NCBI RefSeq assembly: GCF_001513745.1
Contig: NZ_CP013380.1
Span: 620,001 to 684,000, forward strand
Length of the DNA stretch: 64,000 nucleotides
From: Burkholderia humptydooensis
Lineage (GTDB): Bacteria > Pseudomonadota > Gammaproteobacteria > Burkholderiales > Burkholderiaceae
Direction of reading: 5' to 3'
Part shown: in pieces, positions 1-10,125 of the stretch
How the letters are laid out: every line of letters begins with the position of its first letter
How positions within the stretch are numbered: position 1 is the first letter of the stretch
Program-made: the position numbers and the translations under genes
Notes under the pieces: generated by a model
The model's database searches: none
What the model saw: the letters and a program-made list of their open reading frames with translations, nothing else
What the model was told of the DNA's origin: nothing

Positions 1-712
1 CGCCATCCATCGGGTTCTTGGCGACGTGAATCCGCCAGGTGTCGATGGCGATGTGGCAGACCGCCGAGAAGATGTCGATTTCGCGGTCCACCGTGCTTGG
101 CTCGACTACCTGGCAGCGCTCCTCGATGTAGTCGGCGAAGTCGTCCGGGACGATGGCGGCGAAGGGCTTGCGGATGAACTTGCTGGTCTCCGACGGCTGT
201 CCGACGCGAGTGCCAGTGGACCTGCGGATTTTCATGGCCGCGACCGTGGGGCACGGATTAGGATGCGCGTCGCGAATCTCGGCGAGGTCCTGCCGGGGCA
301 ACCCTGCATCCTCCAGCCACGCATTGATTTTGTAGCCGAGGACCTCGAAGCTCTTATCGCGCGGCGCCTCGTCGCGGAGGTAACGAATCAGCAGGTCGGC
401 GAGGGTCGTCTTATGCCCCTTCGCATAGTCGATGAACAGCCCCTGGCGCTGCTCGCTCTCAATGCGCTGCTTGATGGCAATGGCTTCCGCTTCGCTATGC
501 GCGGTGAGGAACTGGTTCTTGTGCGCGACGCTGCGCGTGCGGACGACATAGTGGTTGTCGAGGCTGGCCAGCCTCGGCTTGAGTCCTTGCAACTGCAGCG
601 TCTGGACGTAGCGCTGGATGGCTTTGTCGGCGTTGTGGGAAAAGGTGCGGGTCAGGTCGTCGCGATTGCGGACGGTGACACGGATGCGCGAGCGGTTCTC
701 GATGGACGCCAT
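1..712 (-). CDS. Site-specific tyrosine integrase (partial, C-terminus beyond window)
   Basis: The minus strand is open from an ATG at 712 to the window edge, giving about 237 residues beginning MASIENRSRIRV. The visible part looks like the N-terminal arm-binding and SAM-like core-binding domains of phage-type tyrosine recombinases: it ends in a helix containing SAVCHIAIDTW and then KNPMDG, which in this family precedes the catalytic domain. The catalytic R-H-R-Y residues would therefore lie outside the window. A GGAG motif about 10 bases upstream supports the 712 start. The gene starts 160 bases from the 3' end of tRNA-Pro, the usual position for an integrase whose element inserted into that tRNA. 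Whether the gene is intact cannot be judged here. Confidence 0.85.
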   Translation of the reverse strand, partial: MASIENRSRIRVTVRNRDDLTRTFSHNADKAIQRYVQTLQLQGLKPRLASLDNHYVVRTRSVAHKNQFLTAHSEAEAIAIKQRIESEQRQGLFIDYAKGHKTTLADLLIRYLRDEAPRDKSFEVLGYKINAWLEDAGLPRQDLAEIRDAHPNPCPTVAAMKIRRSTGTRVGQPSETSKFIRKPFAAIVPDDFADYIEERCQVVEPSTVDREIDIFSAVCHIAIDTWRIHVAKNPMDG

Positions 713-828
713 GGCAGCGATGCTCCAAGGTTGTGGAGCACCGTATAGGCGTAGGACAGGGGGATGATTCGCGATTTGCAGCGAAGTGGCGGAGATTGCC
801 ACTGATTTGCCACTGCTGACCCTGAAAA

Positions 829-861
829 CAAAAACAGCGGACATCTAGTCCGCTGTTTTTG
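829..861. terminator. Bidirectional rho-independent terminator between integrase and tRNA-Pro
   Basis: A perfect inverted repeat has arms at 829-841 (CAAAAACAGCGGA) and 849-861 (TCCGCTGTTTTTG) with a 7-base loop. It is flanked by A and T tracts on both sides, so it can terminate in either direction. On the minus strand it lies 11 bases after the tRNA-Pro CCA end and would terminate the tRNA transcript. Confidence 0.85.
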
Positions 862-871
862 CAAGGAAACC

Positions 872-948
872 TGGTCGGGGTGAGAGGATTCGAACCTCCG
901 GCCTCTACGTCCCGAACGTAGCGCTCTACCAGGCTAAGCTACACCCCG
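872..948 (-). tRNA. tRNA-Pro (anticodon CGG)
   Basis: Read on the minus strand the 77 bases fold as a standard cloverleaf. The acceptor arm CGGGGTG pairs with CACCCCG, followed by discriminator A and an encoded CCA. The anticodon stem CTACG/CGTAG encloses loop TTCGGGA, giving anticodon CGG for proline CCG codons, and the T loop contains GGTTCGAATCC. The 3' end faces the integrase gene, making this tRNA the likely attachment site of the adjacent island. Confidence 0.95.
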
Positions 949-989
949 ATTTGTACTCGATTCGTACTGATTCGTCGCTTTGGTCTAGA

Positions 990-1982
990 TCAAGACTGAC
1001 GTGACGTCGAGTAAAAACATAATTCTAGCAGGCTCTCTTTGAAAACGGAAGAGGGAAATGAAGAAATTGCCGTGGCCGCCGCCTGAGCCTCCTGGCGAGC
1101 GCATTCGAGCGTATGGTCGAGGGCGCCCGAAAGCGTGATCGCGTCGAAGATCGTGTCGAAGCGGTCGGTGCCGCCGTGCTCGATCGCTTCGCGCGCGAGC
1201 GTCGACTGCTCGGGCGTGCCGCGTTCGATCAGATAGATGAGCGGCAGCGTCGGCTTGCCTTCGCGCAGATCGTCGCCGGCGTTCTTGCCCATCGATTCGG
1301 CGGTGCCCGCATAGTCGAGCCAGTCGTCCATGATCTGGAACGCGGTGCCGATCCGGCGGCCGTACTCGGCGGCGGCGGCTTCCGTCGGCGCGTCGGCGCC
1401 CGCGAGCACCGCGCCGAGCCGCGCGGCGGCCTCGAACAGCTTCGCGGTCTTGTAGCGGATCACCTGCATGTAGCGGGCTTCGTCGACATCGGCGTCGTGC
1501 ATGTTCAGCAACTGCAGCACTTCGCCTTCGGAGATGATCGTCGTCGCCTCGGACAGAATCTCCATCACGCGCATCTTGCCGACGCCCACCATCATCTCGA
1601 ACGAGCGCGAATAGAGGTAGTCGCCGACGAGCACGCTCGCCGCGTTGCCGAACAGCGCGTTCGCGGTCTTGCGGCCGCGCCGCAACTCGGATTCGTCGAC
1701 GACATCGTCGTGCAGCAGCGTCGCCGTGTGGATGAATTCGACGACGGCCGCGAGCACGTGCTTCTGGTTCGTGTTTTCGCCGAGCGCGCCCGCGACGAGC
1801 AGAAGAAGCGCCGGCCGCAGCCGTTTGCCGCCCGCGCCGATGATGTACTCGGCGATCTGGTTGATCAGCAGCACGTCGGACGCGAGGCTTTGCCGAATGA
1901 CGCGATTCACCTGCTCCATGTCGCTTGCGATCGGGGCGAGCAAGTGGGCGGCGCTGAGGGAGGGGGTGGCAGTCGACGACAT
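990..1982 (-). CDS. ispB: Octaprenyl diphosphate synthase
   Basis: This 330-residue trans-polyprenyl diphosphate synthase elongates farnesyl diphosphate with isopentenyl diphosphate to make the ubiquinone side chain. Both aspartate-rich motifs are present: DDVVD at residues 92-96 and DDWLD at 219-223, which bind the Mg-diphosphates. The substrate motif GKRLRP lies at 52-57. Length is normal for IspB (about 320-330). The gene is divergent from rplU-rpmA-obgE, an arrangement conserved across proteobacteria. Side-chain length (C40) is inferred from Burkholderia using ubiquinone-8. Confidence 0.93.
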   Translation of the reverse strand: MSSTATPSLSAAHLLAPIASDMEQVNRVIRQSLASDVLLINQIAEYIIGAGGKRLRPALLLLVAGALGENTNQKHVLAAVVEFIHTATLLHDDVVDESELRRGRKTANALFGNAASVLVGDYLYSRSFEMMVGVGKMRVMEILSEATTIISEGEVLQLLNMHDADVDEARYMQVIRYKTAKLFEAAARLGAVLAGADAPTEAAAAEYGRRIGTAFQIMDDWLDYAGTAESMGKNAGDDLREGKPTLPLIYLIERGTPEQSTLAREAIEHGGTDRFDTIFDAITLSGALDHTLECARQEAQAAATAISSFPSSVFKESLLELCFYSTSRQS

Positions 1983-2064
1983 GATGATGGAAATGGGTAG
2001 TGCCGCGGATTATAAGGCGAATCGCCGTCGAGCCGGGCCGTCGTGCGACCTCATCGCGCGTTTT

Positions 2065-2080
2065 TCGGCCGTTCGGCCGA
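2065..2080. repeat. 16-bp palindromic hairpin, copy 1
   Basis: The sequence TCGGCCGTTCGGCCGA forms a 6-bp-stem hairpin (TCGGCC/GGCCGA). An identical copy lies at 2907-2922, so the two flank the rplU-rpmA unit. Neither is followed by a T tract, so they are not classical terminators. Confidence 0.6.
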
Positions 2081-2120
2081 TGTCCGCGCCACGGTCGGAC
2101 ACGACAGGCGCGGATGAGCT

Positions 2121-2149
2121 TTGACTGAGGCGCTAACTCTATGTATAAT
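2121..2149 (+). promoter_or_regulatory. Sigma-70 promoter for rplU-rpmA
   Basis: TTGACT at 2121-2126 and a perfect TATAAT at 2144-2149 are separated by exactly 17 bases. Transcription should start near 2156, about 48 bases before the rplU ATG. This is one of the best promoter matches in the window, as expected for a ribosomal protein operon. Confidence 0.85.
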
Positions 2150-2203
2150 CACGCGTTTTCCGCGCACGGTGCACGGAAAAATGGATCCAGAGTGAGGTTT
2201 TCA

Positions 2204-2515
2204 ATGTACGCGGTCATAAAAACCGGCGGCAAGCAGTACAAGGTTGCTGTTGGCGAAAAACTGAAAGTAGAACAGATACCGGCAGACATTGACGCAGAAA
2301 TCACGCTCGACCAGGTTCTCGCAGTGGGCGAAGGCGAATCGATCAAATTCGGTACGCCGCTGGTCAGTGGGGCTTCCGTCAAGGCTACCGTCGTATCTCA
2401 CGGTCGTCATGCCAAGGTCACCATCTTCAAGATGCGTCGCCGGAAGCACTACCAAAAGCACGGCGGCCACCGCCAGAACTACACCGAGCTGCGCATCGAC
2501 GCGATCAACGCGTAA
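2204..2515 (+). CDS. rplU: 50S ribosomal protein L21
   Basis: 103-residue bacterial L21, beginning [14 protein letters not shown], the family's hallmark N-terminus. The start at 2204 is chosen over an in-frame ATG at 2141 because that one lies within the -10 region, and because GAGG sits just upstream of 2204. The C-terminal basic stretch [16 protein letters not shown] is the 23S rRNA-binding segment. It is followed 28 bases later by rpmA and co-transcribed from the strong promoter at 2121-2149. Confidence 0.97.
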   Translation: MYAVIKTGGKQYKVAVGEKLKVEQIPADIDAEITLDQVLAVGEGESIKFGTPLVSGASVKATVVSHGRHAKVTIFKMRRRKHYQKHGGHRQNYTELRIDAINA

Positions 2516-2543
2516 GCGCCTCCCTCGGTAAAGGAGCAATCAG

Positions 2544-2807
2544 ATGGCACACAAAAAAGCAGGCGGCTCGTCCCGGAACGGCCGCGACTCCGAGTCGAAG
2601 CGCCTCGGCGTCAAGGTGTATGGCGGTCAGGCGATCAACGCGGGCGGCATCATCGTGCGTCAACGCGGCACGCGCATGCACGCGGGCGAAAACGTCGGCA
2701 TGGGCAAGGACCACACGCTCTTCGCGCTGGTCGACGGCCATGTGAAGTTCACGACGAAGGGCGCCGACAAGAAGCACACGGTCGTCGTCGTTCCGGCCGC
2801 TGCCTGA
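2544..2807 (+). CDS. rpmA: 50S ribosomal protein L27
   Basis: 87-residue L27, beginning [16 protein letters not shown]. The flexible basic N-terminal tail reaches toward the peptidyl transferase centre in known ribosomes. The length is standard, a GGAG-type ribosome site precedes the ATG, and the gene is followed by a strong terminator, so rplU-rpmA is a compact two-gene unit. Confidence 0.97.
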   Translation: MAHKKAGGSSRNGRDSESKRLGVKVYGGQAINAGGIIVRQRGTRMHAGENVGMGKDHTLFALVDGHVKFTTKGADKKHTVVVVPAAA

Positions 2808-2833
2808 GCTCAGGCGCGACGGGCTTCGTAGCC

Positions 2834-2868
2834 AAAAAAGGCCCCGCGGTAGCAGCGGGGCCTTTTTT
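2834..2868 (+). terminator. Rho-independent terminator after rpmA
   Basis: Arms at 2834-2847 (AAAAAAGGCCCCGC) and 2855-2868 (GCGGGGCCTTTTTT) are perfectly complementary around a 7-base loop and end in a T6 run. It closes the rplU-rpmA transcript and would also work on the other strand. Confidence 0.93.
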
Positions 2869-2906
2869 ATTTTGCGCGCGTCCTGCGCGCAAGCATTCGG
2901 CGCGCA

Positions 2907-2922
2907 TCGGCCGTTCGGCCGA
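2907..2922. repeat. 16-bp palindromic hairpin, copy 2
   Basis: This is an exact second copy of TCGGCCGTTCGGCCGA (first at 2065-2080), located between the rpmA terminator and obgE. It lies directly upstream of a weak promoter-like pair, TTGGTC (2923-2928) and CACAAT (2947-2952) with an 18-base spacer. Confidence 0.6.
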
Positions 2923-2985
2923 TTGGTCAAGCGCGGCGTCGCGCGGCACAATAGCAGGAATGGCAGCACATACTGGACGGAGTGA

Positions 2986-4107
<1,122 letters not shown>

Positions 4108-4191
4108 GCGTCTCGTCCGTCGCAAACGGCGCCGAGCGATTTGCCCGGCGCACGGGATTCAATCGCGCATCACTCAAGGAGACAGCGCACG

Positions 4192-5310
4192 ATGCGTTCG
4201 ATCATCGCCGATTCGAAGCGCTTGGTAGTGAAAGTCGGCTCGAGCCTCGTGACCAACGACGGCCGCGGGCTCGATCATGACGCTATCGGCCGATGGGCCG
4301 CCCAGATCGCCGCGCTGCGCAGCGCGAGCAAGGAAGTGGTGCTCGTCAGCTCGGGCGCGATCGCGGAAGGGATGCAGCGCCTCGGCTGGAGCAAGCGGCC
4401 GCGCGAGATCGACGAACTGCAAGCTGCCGCGGCCGTCGGGCAAATGGGTCTCGCGCAGGTGTACGAAAGCCGTTTCGCCGAGCACGGGATTCGCACCGCG
4501 CAGATTCTCCTCACGCACGCGGATCTTGCCGACCGCGAACGCTACCTGAATGCGCGCTCGACGCTCCTCACGCTGCTGCGGCTCGGCGTCGTGCCGATCA
4601 TCAACGAGAACGACACCGTCGTCACCGACGAAATCAAGTTCGGCGACAACGATACGCTCGGCGCGCTCGTCGCGAACCTGATCGAGGGCGACGCGCTCAT
4701 CATCCTGACCGACCAGCAGGGGTTGTTCACGGCCGACCCGCGCAAGGACCCAGGCGCGACGCTCGTCGCCGAGGCGAGCGCCGGCGCGCCGGAGCTCGAA
4801 GCGATGGCGGGCGGCGCGGGCTCGAGCATCGGCCGCGGCGGCATGCTGACGAAGATTCTCGCGGCGAAGCGCGCCGCGCACAGCGGCGCGAACACGGTGA
4901 TCGCGAGCGGCCGCGAGCGCGACGTGCTCGTGCGGCTCGCGTCGGGCGAGGCGATTGGCACGCAACTGATCGCGCGCACTGCGCGCATGGCGGCGCGCAA
5001 GCAGTGGATGGCAGACCACCTGCAGGTGCGTGGCCACGTCGTCATCGATGCGGGTGCGGTCGACAAGCTGACGGCGGGCGGCAAGAGCCTGTTGCCGATC
5101 GGCGTCGTCGCCGTGCAGGGCGTGTTCGCGCGCGGCGAAGTGATTGCGTGCGTCGACGATACCGGCCGCGAAGTCGCGCGCGGGATCACCAATTACAGCA
5201 GTGCCGAAGCGAAGCTGATCCAGCGCAAGCCGAGCGGCGAGATCGAAGCGGTGCTCGGCTACCTTCTCGAGCCCGAGTTGATCCATCGAGACAATCTCGT
5301 GCTCGTCTGA
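4192..5310 (+). CDS. proB: Glutamate 5-kinase
   Basis: 372-residue glutamate 5-kinase, first step of proline synthesis. The amino-acid kinase domain begins with [12 protein letters not shown] and contains the ITDQ-like nucleotide region [16 protein letters not shown]. The C-terminal ~90 residues form a PUA domain, as in E. coli ProB. The ATG at 4192 follows AAGGAG at about 4176, which decides against an upstream in-frame ATG at 4141. The gene sits 84 bases after obgE, in the same direction and probably co-expressed. The downstream 130 bases contain a GC hairpin (5396-5404 with 5422-5430) lacking a T tract. Confidence 0.95.
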   Translation: MRSIIADSKRLVVKVGSSLVTNDGRGLDHDAIGRWAAQIAALRSASKEVVLVSSGAIAEGMQRLGWSKRPREIDELQAAAAVGQMGLAQVYESRFAEHGIRTAQILLTHADLADRERYLNARSTLLTLLRLGVVPIINENDTVVTDEIKFGDNDTLGALVANLIEGDALIILTDQQGLFTADPRKDPGATLVAEASAGAPELEAMAGGAGSSIGRGGMLTKILAAKRAAHSGANTVIASGRERDVLVRLASGEAIGTQLIARTARMAARKQWMADHLQVRGHVVIDAGAVDKLTAGGKSLLPIGVVAVQGVFARGEVIACVDDTGREVARGITNYSSAEAKLIQRKPSGEIEAVLGYLLEPELIHRDNLVLV

Positions 5311-5438
5311 CGGCGGCGTGTCGCGTTGCGCGTCGCTCGAAGCGGAAGCAAATGGCAAAAGCCCGCGCGTTGTGACGTATTCGCCTCCGGTCGCCGGCAG
5401 GCTGCGTCTGAGCGACGGGCACAGCCTGCCGCACCCGA

Positions 5439-5996
5439 TCAGCGGATCTGATTGAGCTGCGTGCGGTTGTAGCGGATGTTCTCGATGATCGTCGGACGCT
5501 TGGCCGCCGGCATCTTGTTCGCGCAGAAGAAGTCCTGATAGAGCGCAGCGTGGTACGCATTCAGCTCGCCGTTCTCGATCCGCTGCCAGTCGGTCTCGAT
5601 CGTGCGGTCCCAGCCGTCGTGGTCGGCGTTCAGGCCCGCGTACTGGCGCCATTCGTAGGTGTCGCAGCGAATGCCTTCGTAATTGACGTTGCGCGCGCCC
5701 GCCGGACTCGTCACGACGACGACGTAGCGAACGACGCCATCGGTGCCGACGTCGAGCGACTTCGAATCGACGAAGAACTTGAGCGGCGTGTTCTGCGACA
5801 CGTTGAACGGCAGCAGATCGCTCGTTTGCGGCAGCGGCGGCAGCTTCTCGACCTTGTTTTCAGTCCATTGCGGCTGACGGTCGAGCAAGTAGACGAACTC
5901 GCTATCGTCCTTGTTGGACGGGGTGTTCGAATGGGCGCAGCCGGCCAGCGCGGCGGCCGCGGCAATCGACGCGGCGGCAAGAACAATCGCTTTCAA
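5439..5996 (-). CDS. CNP1-like family lipoprotein
   Basis: 185 residues if translation starts at TTG 5996. That start follows GAGG with 8-base spacing and gives a clean lipoprotein signal peptide with lipobox LAGC before AHS. The in-frame ATG at 6026 would put the first codons inside the upstream gene's terminator hairpin, so it is rejected. The mature part contains an aromatic-rich CNP1-like region including CDTYEWRQYAG and NIRYNRTQLNQIR. CNP1-like proteins are a beta-proteobacterial family of unknown function. Membrane location is predicted; the function is not known. Confidence 0.8.
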   Translation of the reverse strand: MKAIVLAAASIAAAAALAGCAHSNTPSNKDDSEFVYLLDRQPQWTENKVEKLPPLPQTSDLLPFNVSQNTPLKFFVDSKSLDVGTDGVVRYVVVVTSPAGARNVNYEGIRCDTYEWRQYAGLNADHDGWDRTIETDWQRIENGELNAYHAALYQDFFCANKMPAAKRPTIIENIRYNRTQLNQIR

Positions 5997-6010
5997 TATG
6001 GGTGCCTCGT

Positions 6011-6042
6011 AAAAAAGGCGCGGCATCCTTCAATGCCGCGCC
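6011..6042 (-). terminator. Terminator after rppH (minus strand)
   Basis: On the minus strand, arms 6042-6033 (GGCGCGGCAT) and 6026-6017 (ATGCCGCGCC) pair perfectly around a 6-base loop and are followed by T6 (6016-6011). It ends rppH and lies just upstream of the CNP1-like gene, which must then use its own promoter or read-through. Confidence 0.88.
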
Positions 6043-6081
6043 TGGTCATGCGTTTTCATTCCCGTCGAACGAGCCTGCGCG

Positions 6082-6732
6082 TCAGTCGCGCAGAATCAGG
6101 CGGGGAGGGATTTCGTCGAGCGCGCTCGCGCCCGGCTCGACTTCCGAACAGACTGCCGACGTGTCGATCGCTGCCGGTGTCTCCGTGGCCGCGTGCCCGT
6201 TCGCGACGCGCGGATAGCGCAGCGCGCGCGGACCGCGCGACTTGTCGGAACGCTGCGCCGGGCGGCGCAGGAAACGCGACAGTTCGGTCAACGCCAACTG
6301 ATACACATCCCGCTTGAACTCGATCACGGCGTCGAGCGGTACCCAGTATTCGTTCCAGCGCCACGCGTCGAACTCCGGATGATCCGTCGCCCGCAGGCAG
6401 ATATCGCAATCGCGGCCGACCATTCGCAGCAGGAACCAGATCTGCTTCTGGCCGCGATAATGGCCGCGCACTTCGCGCTTGATGAACTTGTCTGGCACCT
6501 CATAACGCAACCAGTCGCGAGTGCGGCCGATGATCTTGACGTGTTCCGGCAGCAGCCCGGTTTCCTCGTGCAGTTCCCTGTACATCGCCTGCATCGGGGT
6601 CTCGCCATACTTGATGCCCCCTTGCGGAAACTGCCAGGAATGCTCGCGGAGCCGCTTGCCCCAAAACACCTCGTTGTGCGCGTTCAAGAGGATGATGCCG
6701 ACGTTCGGGCGAAAGCCTTCACGATCCAGCAT
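6082..6732 (-). CDS. rppH: RNA pyrophosphohydrolase (Nudix)
   Basis: 216-residue Nudix hydrolase that removes pyrophosphate from triphosphorylated mRNA 5' ends to trigger decay. The Nudix box spans residues 38-60 (G-x5-E-x7-REL-x-EE-x-GL), within the family's typical start [15 protein letters not shown]. The catalytic core ends near residue 170. About 45 further low-complexity residues follow, making it longer than E. coli RppH (176). An AAGGTGG ribosome site precedes the ATG, and a TATAAT hexamer on the minus strand at 6766-6771 gives a likely -10 box. It is divergent from proS. Confidence 0.93.
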   Translation of the reverse strand: MLDREGFRPNVGIILLNAHNEVFWGKRLREHSWQFPQGGIKYGETPMQAMYRELHEETGLLPEHVKIIGRTRDWLRYEVPDKFIKREVRGHYRGQKQIWFLLRMVGRDCDICLRATDHPEFDAWRWNEYWVPLDAVIEFKRDVYQLALTELSRFLRRPAQRSDKSRGPRALRYPRVANGHAATETPAAIDTSAVCSEVEPGASALDEIPPRLILRD

Positions 6733-6950
6733 ACAACCACCTTCGAATCCTTTAAAATTGCTTTGATTATAAACAGATAACGGGCGTTGCGCACCGGAAC
6801 GGAGCGAATCCGGGCGGGGTGCGTCAACTACACTGTCCCCGATTTGTCTGGTATGTCATCTGCGCCGCATACCGCGGGGCGCAGCCGTTAATTCACCTTT
6901 AGACTTTTTTCGGGCGGCCCGCGTTGGCCGCCGCTAATGGAACCGTTCGC

Positions 6951-8687
6951 ATGAGAGCCTCCCGTTTCTTTATCGGCACCCTGAAGGAAGCCCCCGCCGA
7001 CGCCGAGATCGTCAGCCACAAGCTGATGGTGCGAGCCGGCATGATCCGCCGCGTCGCCGGCGGCATCTATAACTATCTGCCGGTCGGCTTGCGCTCGATC
7101 CGCAAGGTCGAGGCGATCGTGCGCGAGGAGATGAACCGGGCGGGCGCGATCGAACTGCTGATGCCCGCCGTGCAGCCCGCCGAGCTGTGGCAGGAGTCGG
7201 GGCGCTGGGAGCAGTACGGTCCCGAACTGCTGCGCTTCAAGGATCGCAAGCAGAACGAATTCGTGATCGGGCCGACGCACGAGGAAGTCGTCACCGACAT
7301 CGCGCGCAACCAGATCAAGAGCTACCGGCAGATGCCGGTGAACTTCTATCAGATCCAGACGAAATTCCGCGACGAGATCCGTCCGCGCTTCGGCGTGATG
7401 CGCGGCCGCGAATTCATCATGAAGGACGCATACTCGTTCGACAAGGATCACGAAAGCCTCAAGGAGTCGTACAAGAAGATGTACGACGCGTACGTGCGGA
7501 TCTTCTCGCGGATCGGCCTCGAGTTCCGTCCGGTCGCGGCCGACAACGGCTCGATCGGCGGCAGCGGCTCGCACGAGTTTCACGTGATCGCCGATACCGG
7601 CGAGGACGCGATCGCCTATTGTCCGACGTCCGACTTCGCGGCGAACGTCGAGGCGGCCGAGGCGCTGCCGCTGCTCGCGAGCCGGGCGGCGCCCGCCGAG
7701 GCGATGCAGAAGGTCGCGACGCCCGGCAAGGCGAAGTGCGAGGCGGTGGCCGAGCTGATGGGCATCCCGCTCGAGCGCACGATCAAGTCGATCGTGCTCG
7801 CCACCGACAACGAAGGCGCCGAGCCGACGGTCTGGCTGCTGATGCTGCGCGGCGACCACGATCTGAACGAGATCAAGGCGGCGAAGCTGCCGGGCCTGGC
7901 CGGCTATCGCTTCGCGACCGAGGCGGAGATCGTCGAGTGGTTCGGCACGCCGCCCGGCTATCTCGGCCCGATCGGCACGAAGAAGCCGGTGCGCGTGGTC
8001 GCCGATCGCACGGTCGCGAACATGAGCGATTTCGTCGTCGGCGCGAACGAGGTCGACTACCACATCGCCGGCGTGAACTGGGGCCGCGATCTGCCGGAGC
8101 CCGTGATCGCCGACGTCCGCAACGTGAAGGCGGGCGACCCGTCGCCGGACGGCAAGGGCGTGCTCGACATCTGCCGCGGCATCGAAGTCGGCCACGTGTT
8201 CCAGCTCGGCACCAAGTACTCGGACGCGATGGGCGCGACGTTCATCGACGAATCGGGCAAGACGCAGCCGATGGTGATGGGCTGCTACGGGATCGGCATC
8301 ACGCGGATTCTCGGCGCGGCCATCGAGCAGAACTTCGACGACAAGGGCATTGTCTGGCCCGAAGCGATCGCGCCGTTCGAAGTCGTGCTGTGCCCGATGG
8401 GCTACGACCGCAGCGATGCGGTGCGCGAAGCGGCCGACACGCTCTACGCGGATCTCGTCGCGGCGGGCGTCGACGTGATCCTCGACGATCGCGGCGAGCG
8501 TCCGGGCGTGATGTTCGCGGATTGGGAACTGATCGGCGTGCCGCACCGCCTCGTGATCGGCGAGCGCGGCCTGAAGGACGGCAAGATCGAGTATCAGGGC
8601 CGCCGCGACGCCGAAGCGACGCTGCTGCCCGCCGATTCGGCCGCGACGGCGGTCGCCGAAAAGGTCCGCGCGGCGCTCGCTCGCTGA
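6951..8687 (+). CDS. proS: Prolyl-tRNA synthetase
   Basis: 578-residue bacterial-type class II prolyl-tRNA synthetase starting [15 protein letters not shown], the usual N-terminus. Upstream in-frame codons exist but are not conserved-looking. Motif 1 lies around residues 60-80 and motif 2 around [17 protein letters not shown]. An editing YbaK-like insertion domain (about 225-400) removes Ala-tRNA-Pro. Motif 3 is [14 protein letters not shown]. The C-terminal anticodon-binding domain covers the last ~110 residues. Length matches E. coli ProS (572). Confidence 0.97.
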   Translation: MRASRFFIGTLKEAPADAEIVSHKLMVRAGMIRRVAGGIYNYLPVGLRSIRKVEAIVREEMNRAGAIELLMPAVQPAELWQESGRWEQYGPELLRFKDRKQNEFVIGPTHEEVVTDIARNQIKSYRQMPVNFYQIQTKFRDEIRPRFGVMRGREFIMKDAYSFDKDHESLKESYKKMYDAYVRIFSRIGLEFRPVAADNGSIGGSGSHEFHVIADTGEDAIAYCPTSDFAANVEAAEALPLLASRAAPAEAMQKVATPGKAKCEAVAELMGIPLERTIKSIVLATDNEGAEPTVWLLMLRGDHDLNEIKAAKLPGLAGYRFATEAEIVEWFGTPPGYLGPIGTKKPVRVVADRTVANMSDFVVGANEVDYHIAGVNWGRDLPEPVIADVRNVKAGDPSPDGKGVLDICRGIEVGHVFQLGTKYSDAMGATFIDESGKTQPMVMGCYGIGITRILGAAIEQNFDDKGIVWPEAIAPFEVVLCPMGYDRSDAVREAADTLYADLVAAGVDVILDDRGERPGVMFADWELIGVPHRLVIGERGLKDGKIEYQGRRDAEATLLPADSAATAVAEKVRAALAR

Positions 8688-8718
8688 TCGCCGGCCGTCG
8701 ACGAAGCGGAGGAGTGCG

Positions 8719-9321
8719 GTGGAGTCGAATTTCCTGTCGGCGACGGTGCTCCTCGTTCTCATCACCGATCCGCTCGGCAACATCCCGCTCGTCATCGCGG
8801 CGCTGCGGGACGTGCCGCGCGAGCGTCGCGTGAAGGTGATCCTGCGCGAAGTCGCGATCGCGTTCGTGATCCTGCTGTTCTTCATGGTCGTCGGCGACCG
8901 CTTTCTGCGGATGATGAGCCTGACCGACCTGTCGATGCGGATCGGCGGCGGGATCGTGCTGTTTCTGATCGCGCTCAGGATGATCTTTCCGCATCCGGAC
9001 GGCGCGCTCGGCAACGATCCGCGCGCGGGCGGCGAGCCGTTCATCGTGCCGCTCGCGATTCCGGCGCTTGCCGGGCCGTCGGCGCTCGCGACGGTGATGC
9101 TGCTCACGTCGCAGGCGCCCGGCAAGATGCTCGAATGGGCCGGCGCGCTGACCGTGACGATGCTCGTCTGTGCGTTTACGCTCGTGCTTGCCGAACGGAT
9201 TCAGCAGTGGCTCGGCGAGCGCACCGTGATCGCGTTCGAGCGGCTGATGGGGCTCGTGCTCGTCGCGATTGCCGTCGAGATGATGATGGCGGGCATCCGC
9301 GCGTTCGTTCGCCAGTTATGA
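8719..9321 (+). CDS. MarC-family integral membrane protein
   Basis: 200 residues starting at GTG 8719 with GGAG 8 bases upstream. It is strongly hydrophobic with about six predicted membrane helices. The N-terminus SATVLLVLITDPLGNIPLV and the PLAIPALAGPSALATVM stretch are typical of the MarC/YchE family. MarC proteins were once linked to multiple antibiotic resistance, but that role was not supported and the substrate is unknown. The gene is 31 bases downstream of proS and probably co-transcribed. Confidence 0.9.
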   Translation: MESNFLSATVLLVLITDPLGNIPLVIAALRDVPRERRVKVILREVAIAFVILLFFMVVGDRFLRMMSLTDLSMRIGGGIVLFLIALRMIFPHPDGALGNDPRAGGEPFIVPLAIPALAGPSALATVMLLTSQAPGKMLEWAGALTVTMLVCAFTLVLAERIQQWLGERTVIAFERLMGLVLVAIAVEMMMAGIRAFVRQL

Positions 9322-9397
9322 CGAACCGGCGGGGCAACCGGTCGAGGCCGCGCGCCGCGGCCAGGCGCCCAATCAAATCAGGTGCCGCCCAATAAGG

Positions 9398-9433
9398 AAA
9401 AGCGGCTCGCGCACGATGCGCGAGCCGCTTTTT
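9398..9433. terminator. Bidirectional terminator between marC and hpt
   Basis: The 13-bp arms at 9401-9413 (AGCGGCTCGCGCA) and 9417-9429 form a perfect stem with a 3-base loop. It has an A tract on the left and a T7 run on the right. It separates the convergent marC-like gene and hpt. Confidence 0.92.
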
Positions 9434-9476
9434 TTGTCTCCGGCGCGAGGCAGCCGGGGCCGCCGCATGGGTTCCG

Positions 9477-10028
9477 TCAGACGTCCGCCGTCAGCGCACG
9501 GATCGTCGGCAGGTTGCGCCAGTAGCCCTTCGCATCCATCCCGCAGCCGAACACGTAGCGGTCGGGCACCGCGAACCCGCAGAAGTCAGGGTGCAGCGGC
9601 TTCGCCTTCGCGAGCGTCTTCTCGCACAGCACGGCGGACAGGAAGCGCTTCGCACCCATCTCGAGGATGCGGTCGCGAATCGCAGCCATCGTTTCGCCTT
9701 CGTCGAGGATGTCGTCGAGCACGAGCACGATGCGGTCCTTCACCGATTCGCGCGGCGCGACGCGCCAGTGCATCTCGGGGCTGCCCTTCGTCGTGTTGCG
9801 GTAGCGCGTCAGGTGGATGTAGTCGAATTCGAGCGGGAAATCGAGGTGCGGCAGCAGCATGCCGGTGAACACCGCCGCACCGCCCATCACCGACAGCACG
9901 AGCGGAAACTCCTCGCCGATCTGGCCGCGGATCTCCTCGGCCATCCGGCCGATCGACGCGTTGACTTCGCCAGCGGAGACGATCTCTTCGGAGTGTTGGA
10001 AAATGTGGAGGGCTTCTTCTCGATTCAT
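9477..10028 (-). CDS. hpt: Hypoxanthine-guanine phosphoribosyltransferase
   Basis: 183 residues from ATG 10028 (MNREEALHIFQ). It is a type I phosphoribosyltransferase with PRPP-binding motif LDDILDEGETM at residues 104-114. It salvages hypoxanthine and guanine to IMP and GMP. An in-frame ATG at 10076 would add 16 residues (MFHSYWYPRRDRS...) without family resemblance, so the shorter start is preferred, although no strong ribosome site precedes either. It converges on the marC-like gene and shares its terminator. Confidence 0.88.
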   Translation of the reverse strand: MNREEALHIFQHSEEIVSAGEVNASIGRMAEEIRGQIGEEFPLVLSVMGGAAVFTGMLLPHLDFPLEFDYIHLTRYRNTTKGSPEMHWRVAPRESVKDRIVLVLDDILDEGETMAAIRDRILEMGAKRFLSAVLCEKTLAKAKPLHPDFCGFAVPDRYVFGCGMDAKGYWRNLPTIRALTADV

Positions 10029-10125
10029 GAGGTCTGGCGAGCGGTCTCGTCTGGGATACCAATAAGAATGAAACAATGCGACGCCACGCGCTACAGCATA
10101 TACCCGCGCGCGGCGCCGCGGCGAA

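Larger units (their letters stand above)
1..871. mobile_element. Edge of an integrative genomic island at tRNA-Pro
   Basis: The segment left of the tRNA-Pro gene carries an integrase pointing away from the tRNA, and the tRNA 3' end (with encoded CCA) faces the integrase. Tyrosine-integrase islands commonly use a tRNA 3' end as attB and leave the integrase next to it. The junction should lie within or just beyond 872-900. The island body, cargo and second attachment site are outside the window, so the att core cannot be delimited. The inference rests on arrangement, not on a seen direct repeat. Confidence 0.7.

Noticed and set aside
5396..5430. Hairpin after proB as a terminator
   Set aside because: The 9-bp arms pair well but have a long loop and no T tract on either strand, so intrinsic termination is not supported.
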